From contig CAKRCS010000003.1 in the NCBI GenBank assembly GCA_934307695.1, positions 124,001-188,000 of the forward strand: DNA of 64,000 bases, in the 5' to 3' direction. The notes below the pieces were generated by a model. That model was given only the letters and a program-made list of their open reading frames with translations. It was not told the DNA's origin and did not search any database. Source of the DNA: an uncultured Agathobacter sp. (lineage in GTDB: Bacteria; Bacillota; Clostridia; Lachnospirales; Lachnospiraceae). How positions within the stretch are numbered: the first letter of the stretch is position 1; every line of letters begins with the position of its first letter. Of this stretch, positions 34,287 through 40,736 are shown piece by piece. Both the position numbers and the translations under genes were made by a program.

Positions 34287-34922
34287 TTATAAAATTGTCT
34301 CTACCTTAGCAAGAAGCGCTCTTGTTCCCGCCTCGATATCCCTGCATGCGAAAATGCCGCTGACAACAGCAACGCCTGCAAGCCTGCTTCCTTTAAGTCC
34401 ATGCACGTTGTCCGCGTTGATGCCGCCGATCGCGACGACCGGTATCTGCACACTCTCGCAGATCTCGCAAAACAGCGAGAACTCCATCGGCTTTGCGTCC
34501 GTCTTGGTGCTGCTTCCGAAAACCGCTCCGCTTCCCAGATAGTCTGCGCCAGCTGCCTCTGCCCTTTTTGCCTGTTCGACGGTCTTTGCAGTCACGCCGA
34601 TGATCTTGTCCGCTCCGAGCATTTTTCTTGCGTTTTCCAGCTCCATGTCGGACTGTCCGATGTGAACGCCGTCCGCATTTATCCTGGCGGCTAATGCCAC
34701 GTTGTCATTTATGATCAGCGGGACATGATAGCGGTGGCAAAGCTCTAACAGATTCCTGCCCTCTTTTTCAAACTCATCCTCCGCCAACTGCTTCTCGCGA
34801 AGCTGCACAAGTGTCGCGCCGCCCTTTAGCGCTTTTTCGACCTGATCGTACAAGGTCTCCTGCCCCAGCCAGCTTCGGTCGGTGACGGCATATAGCTTTA
34901 ATTGTTTGCGTTTTATGTTCAT
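34287..34922 (-). CDS. thiE: Thiamin-phosphate synthase
   Basis: 211 residues, TIM-barrel ThiE. The motifs LKLYAVTDRSWLG, TLVQLREKQLAEDEF, LIINDNVALAARINADGVHIGQSD and YLGSGAVFGSSTK are all present and carry the pyrophosphate- and thiazole-phosphate-binding residues. The start at 34922 (AGGAGA upstream) is clear; a longer reading would run into the riboswitch terminator. It joins HMP-PP and thiazole phosphate to form thiamin phosphate and is the first gene under the TPP riboswitch. Confidence 0.95.
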   Translation of the reverse strand: MNIKRKQLKLYAVTDRSWLGQETLYDQVEKALKGGATLVQLREKQLAEDEFEKEGRNLLELCHRYHVPLIINDNVALAARINADGVHIGQSDMELENARKMLGADKIIGVTAKTVEQAKRAEAAGADYLGSGAVFGSSTKTDAKPMEFSLFCEICESVQIPVVAIGGINADNVHGLKGSRLAGVAVVSGIFACRDIEAGTRALLAKVETIL

Positions 34923-34944
34923 TTCGTCTCCTATTTTCCAATAA

Positions 34945-34980
34945 AATAAAAAATGCAGGAACCCAACAAAAGATTCCTGC
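34945..34980 (-). terminator. Expression-platform terminator of the TPP riboswitch
   Basis: A GCAGGAA/TTCCTGC stem with a short loop is followed by TTTTTT on the minus strand, between the aptamer and thiE. It should form when TPP is bound. Confidence 0.88.
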
Positions 34981-35006
34981 ACACAAAACACACTTGTGAT
35001 CCATTA

Positions 35007-35089
35007 TCTCCCTACGTTGGCATTATCCAAATCAGGTTCTGGGTTAAAGCATCCGCTTACTCTCAGCCCGCCTGTGCGAGCACCCCGTT
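35007..35089 (-). ncRNA. TPP (THI-box) riboswitch aptamer
   Basis: On the minus strand the aptamer reads CGGGGTGC, GGCGGGCTGAGA, then ACCCAGAACCTGATTTGGAT, then AATGCCAACGTAGGGA. These match the conserved pyrimidine- and pyrophosphate-sensing segments of the THI box. It controls the thiE-thiD-cytX-thiW-thiM operon. Confidence 0.97.
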
Positions 35090-35137
35090 TTATGATTGCA
35101 TCACTTTCGTGATGGCTATTGTTCTAACAACAGTTCC

Positions 35138-35165
35138 ATTATACACTTCGCGCCGGAAAAGACAA
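35138..35165 (-). promoter_or_regulatory. Promoter of the thiamin operon
   Basis: The minus strand has TTGTCT (35165-35160), a 16-bp spacer and a perfect TATAAT (35143-35138), about 50 nt before the aptamer. Confidence 0.7.
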
Positions 35166-35188
35166 GAGGTATCTTATCCGACTTCTTT

Positions 35189-35602
35189 TTACAGAACCAT
35201 GATGAGCGTTCCGGCTCCGATCAGGATACATCCGATCAGGGATTTTGCCGTAAACTGCTCATGCAGGAATACGAACGCGAGTATCAGAGTGATGACAACG
35301 CTTAACTTATCGATCGGAACAACCTTTGATGCCTCTCCGACCTGCAGCGCACGGTAATAGCACAGCCATGATGCTCCGGTTGCAAGCCCGGATAATACCA
35401 GAAACAGCCAGCTCTTTTTGCTGATCTCTGAAATGCCGCTCTGCGCATTGGTAAGGAATACCATTCCCCATGCCATCACAACTACGACTACTGTACGGAT
35501 AGCCGTTGCCAGATTGGAATTAACTCCATCGATTCCGACCTTTGCCAGAATCGAAGTAAGTGCTGCAAATACAGCAGACAATAACGCAAATACGAACCAC
35601 AT
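35189..35602 (-). CDS. Small EamA-type (DMT superfamily) membrane protein, single repeat
   Basis: 137 residues with four or five membrane helices, equal to one EamA repeat; full transporters of this superfamily carry two. The N terminus (MWFVFALLSAVFAALTSILAKVG) and ASKVVPIDKLSVVITLILAFVFL are typical of the half-size group, which presumably works as a dimer. Substrate unknown. It lies just upstream of the thiamin operon promoter on the same strand, without an obvious terminator between. Confidence 0.78.
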   Translation of the reverse strand: MWFVFALLSAVFAALTSILAKVGIDGVNSNLATAIRTVVVVVMAWGMVFLTNAQSGISEISKKSWLFLVLSGLATGASWLCYYRALQVGEASKVVPIDKLSVVITLILAFVFLHEQFTAKSLIGCILIGAGTLIMVL

Positions 35603-35655
35603 AATATAACGCCTCCACTTTTCATCTGCGCATAAAAATTCATATATAAAAAGTT

Positions 35656-36936
35656 CTATAAAAATTTATCCAGTTCCGTTTCCACGACCGGATTTATCTT
35701 CACCTTAGGCTTGTCGATCACCTGTCCGCGGGCAACTACCATATCCACATGCCGGAGAGCTTTCAGATCTTCGAGTGGATTTGCTGCCGTGACGATCATA
35801 TCCGCGCATTTTCCCTTTTCGATCGTTCCGGTGATGTCGCCGATCCCCGCCATCTGTGCCGCTCTCGCGGTTGCCGTATACAGCGCGAATGCGTTGGAAA
35901 CACCGACGTATTTGTGGAAATAATAAAGCTCCCGCCAGAAATCGTACTGCGTGATCCACGGACAGCCGACATCGTTTCCGAGCACGACCGGAATGTCGTT
36001 TGCAAGCGCCTGCTTTGCACACTCGACGATTCCCTCGAATACTACATTGCCGTTAAACTGCTCCACCTCGGTCGCATTCGTGACAGACCGGTCAAACAGG
36101 GCATACGGCAGCGCCGGTGAAATGGTCGTACACAAAAATGCGCCATGCTCCTTGAACAGCCGGATCATCTCGTCATCCATCTTGGCTCCGTGTTCGATGG
36201 AATCCACGCCGTTTTGCAATGCTACGCGCACGCCCTCCGTGGACTCCACATGTGCCGCGACCTTATAGCCAAGCTCATGCGCTTTTTCACAGACTGCCTT
36301 TACCATCTCCGGCGGCATCTTAAGCTCGCCCGGAACGCCCTTTTCCTTGGCATCCATCACGCCGCCCGTGATCATCAGCTTGATGATATCGACCTGTTCC
36401 TTTTGGGCTTCTGTCACATGTGCGACTGCTTCCTCGATACTGCCCGCCGCAATCGCGACAGAGCCTGCCATGTGTCCGCCCGGCACAGAGATTCCCTCAT
36501 TCGCCGCAAGGATTCTCGGTCCAGCCTTCTTTCCTGTCTTGATCTCATCGCGCAGCTTCGTGTCAAACGTTCCGAGTCCTCCGACTGTCCGGATCGTGGT
36601 CACGCCGCTTAGCAACTCTGTCTTGGCGAAATCCGCTACCACCTTGTACGCGACCGCTCTTGAAAGTGACGTTCCCATCAGCGTTTTTACGAGCTTTTCA
36701 TTATCGCGCTGCTTCTTCTGCGGTTTGCCGTTTCCGGCAAGATGAACGTGCATATTGATCAGTCCCGGCATTATGTATCTGCCCTGAAGGTCGATCACCT
36801 GATATCCCGCTACGCTTGTCTGATCCGGCACAATGTCCGTGATCCTGTCACCGTCCGTCAGAATGCTGTAACCTTCCCGCACCTGCATATCCCTAGTGCC
36901 GTCTAAGATCTTTCCATTTTTGTAGGCATACTTCAT
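35656..36936 (-). CDS. Metal-dependent amidohydrolase (imidazolonepropionase/prolidase-like)
   Basis: 426 residues from the ATG at 36936 (AGAGGGGG upstream). The order is a small beta-sandwich, then a metal-dependent TIM barrel. GLINMHVHLAG has the HxH pair, the Lys that bridges the metals may be in IIKLMITGGV, further His are in KVAAHVE and SIEHGAK, and the late Asp is in VLGNDVGCP. Members hydrolyse cyclic amides or Xaa-Pro-type dipeptides. There is no signal peptide, so it is cytoplasmic. The neighbours do not reveal a substrate. Confidence 0.85.
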   Translation of the reverse strand: MKYAYKNGKILDGTRDMQVREGYSILTDGDRITDIVPDQTSVAGYQVIDLQGRYIMPGLINMHVHLAGNGKPQKKQRDNEKLVKTLMGTSLSRAVAYKVVADFAKTELLSGVTTIRTVGGLGTFDTKLRDEIKTGKKAGPRILAANEGISVPGGHMAGSVAIAAGSIEEAVAHVTEAQKEQVDIIKLMITGGVMDAKEKGVPGELKMPPEMVKAVCEKAHELGYKVAAHVESTEGVRVALQNGVDSIEHGAKMDDEMIRLFKEHGAFLCTTISPALPYALFDRSVTNATEVEQFNGNVVFEGIVECAKQALANDIPVVLGNDVGCPWITQYDFWRELYYFHKYVGVSNAFALYTATARAAQMAGIGDITGTIEKGKCADMIVTAANPLEDLKALRHVDMVVARGQVIDKPKVKINPVVETELDKFL

Positions 36937-37052
36937 AGATTTTCCCCCTCTGTGTCCCAGTCTTGGGAACATGATACAGTCCGGCCGGCTTGCACACGTT
37001 CCTTACGCTGTACGAAACTGTATTCATTATACATCATTTTCAGCAAAAAGAA

Positions 37053-37079
37053 AGCAGGCAATCAAGTCGACTGCCTGCT
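37053..37079 (-). terminator. Terminator of the csoR-copA operon
   Basis: An AGCAGGCA/TGCCTGCT stem is followed by a T-rich stretch (TTCTTTTT) on the minus strand, about 150 nt past the copA stop and beyond the 19-bp tandem repeats. Confidence 0.75.
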
Positions 37080-37117
37080 GTGAGTTCCGCTGTATGCCGC
37101 GCCCGGCACGATGCATA

Positions 37118-37220
37118 CCAATGGGCGCTGTGCACGCCACTGGGCGCTGCGCGTGCCACTGGACACTGTGCGTGCCAAAGGGCGCTTCTTGTGTCAATGG
37201 GCGCTGCGCGTGCCAAAAGG
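37118..37220. repeat. GC-rich 19-bp tandem repeat, five copies and a partial sixth
   Basis: Units of exactly 19 bp start at 37118, 37137, 37156, 37175 and 37194; the second reads CCACTGGGCGCTGCGCGTG. They differ at a few positions each, and a partial unit follows at 37213. The array lies between the copA stop and its terminator, so it would be transcribed as the 3' untranslated region. The unit length is not a multiple of three, which argues against coding. Confidence 0.88.
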
Positions 37221-37227
37221 AACGTCC

Positions 37228-39750
37228 CTACTTAACAGTGTAGCCCTGGTCGGTGACCGCCTTGGCAAGAACTTCGTCTGCAACCTCCTCGCTTAAGGTT
37301 ACGACTGCGGTGTTGGTGGTGTGGTCCGGAACTGCCTCCACAACGCCCGGAATTGCTTCGAGGGCTTTCTTTACTCTTGCCTCACAATGTCCACACATCA
37401 TGCCTTCAATATTCATTGTCTTTACCATTTCTTTGTTCTCCTTCTGCTTGATCTTGATTTTTTTATCTTTTCTCGTGTCATACATCGCAAACAGATTCAG
37501 TCTGAGTGCGTTGGTGACTACGCAAAAGCTCGATAAACTCATTGCTGCCGCTGCAAACATCGGATTTAACTTCCAGTGGAAGATCGGATAGTACAGTCCG
37601 GCTGCCAGCGGGATTCCGATTACATTGTAGAAAAATGCCCAGAACAGGTTCTCATGGATGTTGCGGAGCGTCGCACGGCTCAAACGTACTGCCGCTGCCA
37701 CATCGGACAGTCTGCTCTTCATAAGGACTACGTCTGCTGCGTCAATCGCGACATCGGTTCCCGCACCGATCGCGATACCGATGTCCGCTCTGGTCAGTGC
37801 CGGGGCATCATTGATACCATCTCCGACCATTGCCACTCTTTCGTACTTCTTCTTGAGGCTTCGGATCACGCTCTCCTTGCCATCCGGAAGCACGCCCGCG
37901 ATAACCTCATCCACGCCGGCTTCCTTGCCGATGGCTCTGGCGGTGCGCTCATTGTCTCCGGTCAGCATGACAACATGGATTCCCATGTTCTGAAGCTCCT
38001 TGACCGCCTGCGCGCTGTCCTCCTTCATCACGTCCGCAACTGCAATGATTCCGGCAAGCACACCATCCTCCGCGAAGAACAGCGGTGTCTTTCCTGCCTC
38101 TGCAAGCTGCTCGGACTGCTTCTGCAGTGCCGGATTGCCCTCGGTCTGTGTGAGGATAAATTTCAGATTGCCTCCGGCAAGCCGCTTTCCATTCCATACG
38201 GCGGTCAGTCCGTTGCCCGGAAGTGCCTCAAACTCGGATACCTCATCCACCGCAAGCCCGTCTTCCTTTGCCTTACTAAGGATCGCCTTGGCAAGCGGAT
38301 GTTCACTCTTCTGCTCCAATGCATAGGCAAGCTCCATGAGCTGCTGCCCGCTCCAGCCTTCCGCCGGAAGGATATCGGTCACTCTCGGCTCTCCCGATGT
38401 GATCGTACCGGTCTTGTCCAGCGCAACCGCCTGCACCTTGCCTGTCTGTTCCAAGGAAACAGCAGTCTTAAACAGGATACCATTCTTGGCACCCTTGCCG
38501 TTGCCGACCATGATCGCAACCGGCGTTGCAAGTCCGAGCGCGCAAGGGCAGCTGATGACCAGCACGGAGATTCCTCTCGCAAGCGCAAATCCAAAGGTCT
38601 GTCCTGCGAGCAGCCAGCCGATGATCGTCACAACCGCGATCGTGATTACCGCAGGCACGAACACGCCGGAAACGGTATCCGCGATCTTTGCGATTGGCGC
38701 TTTGGTTGCCGCCGCATCACTTACCATCCTGATGATCTGGGATAAGGTAGTGTCTTCCCCGACTCTTGTTGCCTCACAGCGGATAAAGCCGGACTGGTTT
38801 ATCGTTGCGGCGGAGACAAGATCTCCCGCATCCTTGTCCACCGGAAGGCTCTCTCCCGTCAATGCCGCCTCGTTGACCGCACTGTGACCGTCCACGATGA
38901 TACCATCCACGGGTATATTCTCACCCGGACGTACCACAAAAATGTCACCCTTTTTCACCTGCGCGATCGGAACGACCACCTCCGCGCCATCCTTTAGCAC
39001 GGTCGCGTTTTTCGGTGCCAGCTTCATAAGCCCCTTCAATGCATCCGTGGTCTTGCCCTTGGAATGTGCCTCAAGCATCTTGCCGACCGTGATCAGCGTA
39101 AGGATCATGGCTGCCGATTCAAAGTAAAACTCATGCATGTACTCCATGACCTTGTCCATATCCCCGGCAAGCTGCGCCCCCGTCATCGCAAACAGCGCAT
39201 AGGTGCTGTACACAAACGATGCGGCAGAACCGAGCGCCACCAGCGTATCCATATTCGGTGCGCCGTGGATCAGCCCCTTAAAGCCGCTTATGAAGAACTT
39301 CTGGTTGATCACCATGATGATGCCTGCCAGCAGAAGCTGCAGCAAGCCCATCGCAATGTGATTGCCTTCAAAGAATCCCGGCAGAGGCCAGTTCCACATC
39401 ATATGTCCCATTGAAAAATACATGAGGACGAGAAGGAACCCCACGGAGGTATATAACCGCCGCTTTAAGACCGGAGTTTCATGGTCTTTTAACATCTCCT
39501 CCTGCGCGGAATAGTCGGCCGCCCTGCTCTCGGAATGTGCTTCCTCTCCACTCTGCTTCGGGCTTGCGCCGTATCCTGCTGCCTCGACCGCAGCGATAAT
39601 CTCAGCATTTCCGGCAGTACCCTCTACGCCCATCGAGTTCGTCAGCAGGCTGACGGAGCATGCCGTAACACCCGGCACCTTGGAAACTGCCTTTTCAACC
39701 CGGTTGCTGCATGCTGCGCAGCTCATACCGGTTACCACAAACTGTTTCAT
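37228..39750 (-). CDS. copA: Cu+-exporting P1B-type ATPase with a C-terminal CopZ-like domain
   Basis: 840 residues. The N-terminal heavy-metal-associated domain has [11 protein letters not shown]. Eight membrane helices follow. The catalytic parts are TGESLPVDK, the membrane metal site [11 protein letters not shown], the phosphorylation motif DKTGTIT and the hinge [10 protein letters not shown]. After the last helices comes a charged linker, then a second metal-binding domain (residues 775-840, [11 protein letters not shown]) that looks like a whole CopZ chaperone. An internal AAGGAG lies 9 nt before the ATG of that domain at 37428, so free CopZ could also be made (37228-37428). It lies 21 nt after csoR. 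Confidence 0.93.
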   Translation of the reverse strand: MKQFVVTGMSCAACSNRVEKAVSKVPGVTACSVSLLTNSMGVEGTAGNAEIIAAVEAAGYGASPKQSGEEAHSESRAADYSAQEEMLKDHETPVLKRRLYTSVGFLLVLMYFSMGHMMWNWPLPGFFEGNHIAMGLLQLLLAGIIMVINQKFFISGFKGLIHGAPNMDTLVALGSAASFVYSTYALFAMTGAQLAGDMDKVMEYMHEFYFESAAMILTLITVGKMLEAHSKGKTTDALKGLMKLAPKNATVLKDGAEVVVPIAQVKKGDIFVVRPGENIPVDGIIVDGHSAVNEAALTGESLPVDKDAGDLVSAATINQSGFIRCEATRVGEDTTLSQIIRMVSDAAATKAPIAKIADTVSGVFVPAVITIAVVTIIGWLLAGQTFGFALARGISVLVISCPCALGLATPVAIMVGNGKGAKNGILFKTAVSLEQTGKVQAVALDKTGTITSGEPRVTDILPAEGWSGQQLMELAYALEQKSEHPLAKAILSKAKEDGLAVDEVSEFEALPGNGLTAVWNGKRLAGGNLKFILTQTEGNPALQKQSEQLAEAGKTPLFFAEDGVLAGIIAVADVMKEDSAQAVKELQNMGIHVVMLTGDNERTARAIGKEAGVDEVIAGVLPDGKESVIRSLKKKYERVAMVGDGINDAPALTRADIGIAIGAGTDVAIDAADVVLMKSRLSDVAAAVRLSRATLRNIHENLFWAFFYNVIGIPLAAGLYYPIFHWKLNPMFAAAAMSLSSFCVVTNALRLNLFAMYDTRKDKKIKIKQKENKEMVKTMNIEGMMCGHCEARVKKALEAIPGVVEAVPDHTTNTAVVTLSEEVADEVLAKAVTDQGYTVK

Positions 39751-39771
39751 AGCTCTATATGTCCTTTTCTT

Positions 39772-40161
39772 TTATTTCATAAGCTTTTTCACGACTTCCA
39801 CAAGCTCATCTACCACTTCATCCTTGCCATCGCGGATATCCTCAACCACACAGGAATGGATATGCTGTGCCAGCAACTCTTTGTTGAATGCGTTTAAGGC
39901 TGCCTGGATCGCACCGACCTGTGTTAAGATATCCACACAGTAGCGGTCATCCTCCACCATTCCCTTGATCCCGCGCACCTGTCCCTCAATCCGGTTCAGA
40001 CGGGTAAGCAGGCTCTTGTATTCCTTGCTGTCATGGTCGCGGTGCTTCATCTTCCCGGTGTCATTCCCGCAGCAGCACCCGGCATGTCCGGTCATGTCAC
40101 AACAGTTCTCCGGCATATCGTCCTCTGCCGGGCGTATCTCGTCTATACGATTTTCTTCCAT
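39772..40161 (-). CDS. csoR: CsoR-type copper-sensing repressor with Cys-rich N-terminal extension
   Basis: 129 residues from the ATG at 40161 (AAAGGGGA upstream). The all-helical CsoR core (about 48-129) has LLTRLNRIEGQVRGIKGMVEDD, the Cu(I) ligands Cys in RYCVDIL and His and Cys in HIHSC, the classic C-H-C set. The first 45 residues are an unusual extension with two Cys clusters (ENCCDMTGHAGCCCGND) plus several His, which might bind further copper. It represses its own operon with copA through the two operators upstream. Confidence 0.9.
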   Translation of the reverse strand: MEENRIDEIRPAEDDMPENCCDMTGHAGCCCGNDTGKMKHRDHDSKEYKSLLTRLNRIEGQVRGIKGMVEDDRYCVDILTQVGAIQAALNAFNKELLAQHIHSCVVEDIRDGKDEVVDELVEVVKKLMK

Positions 40162-40267
40162 ATCATTCCCCTTTCCCTGATATACCATTTATGTTCAACA
40201 GATCACTCCCGCAATCTGACTCCCCTATGATCACAGTATACACATATTGCTTATAATTACTATCTGT

Positions 40268-40310
40268 ATACCTCTTGGGGGTATGCTCAATATATACCCC
40301 GTGTGGGTAT
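40268..40310 (-). promoter_or_regulatory. Two CsoR operators
   Basis: Two G/C-tract palindromes, ATACCTCTTGGGGGTAT (40268-40284) and ATACCCCGTGTGGGTAT (40294-40310), lie 26 bp apart, centre to centre. They match the TACCC-GGGTA type of site bound by CsoR in other Firmicutes. The second falls within the -35/-10 spacer of the promoter. Confidence 0.85.
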
Positions 40311-40318
40311 ATTGTCAA
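40291..40318 (-). promoter_or_regulatory. csoR-copA promoter
   Basis: The minus strand has TTGACA (40318-40313), a 16-bp spacer and TATATA (40296-40291). One CsoR operator fills the spacer, which explains repression in the absence of copper. Confidence 0.8.
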
Positions 40319-40344
40319 GAGGATATCTGACTGTTTTTTCTCAA

Positions 40345-40670
40345 CTATAAAGATTAGGGTATCAAAAGGTGGTTCAAAACTTAATGACTGGTAAATTGCC
40401 TAAAGCTGAACCTTTTTTGTGACTTTGGGAGAAAATTAGTAAATCTTAATCTGCCTGTCAATGCATAGTGTTTTGCTGCCATGGACGGCAGCAAAAGTCT
40501 TAACGCCCCATGGACGGGGCGTTTAAGGCGTACACGTCCCTCTGATATAACCTAACTCAGGCAGACTTAGATTTTCTTATTTTCGGACATCGGAGCAAAA
40601 CAAGGTTCAGCTTTAGGTAATTTGCCAATCAAAAAACGTAAAACACCTTTTGACCCCCTAATCCTATAAA
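40345..40670. repeat. Large foldback element with twin ATGGAC-loop hairpins
   Basis: Outer arms 40346-40412 and 40602-40670 pair along almost their full length; for example TCAAAAGGTG at 40362-40371 and TAAAGCTGAACC at 40401-40412 have matching complements. An inner stem pairs 40431-40457 with 40560-40584. The apex carries two tandem hairpins: TTTTGCTGCC-ATGGAC-GGCAGCAAAA (40471-40496) and AACGCCCC-ATGGAC-GGGGCGTT (40502-40523), with different stems but the same loop. No gene lies inside. It is wedged between the copper promoter and the terminator of the STAND gene. Confidence 0.88.
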
Positions 40671-40672
40671 GC

Positions 40673-40708
40673 AAAAAAGAATGGCATGAAGCTCACACCA
40701 TTCTTTTT
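40673..40708 (-). terminator. Terminator of the STAND ATPase gene
   Basis: The stem AAAGAATGG/CCATTCTTT is followed by a run of T on the minus strand, 29 nt past the stop. Confidence 0.88.
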
Positions 40709-40736
40709 CGTATAATATTATGTTGTCCGGTCAGAC

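Noticed and set aside
37111..37296. Protein-coding repeat in the GC-rich 19-bp array
   Set aside because: The unit length is not a multiple of three and the frame runs antisense into the end of copA.
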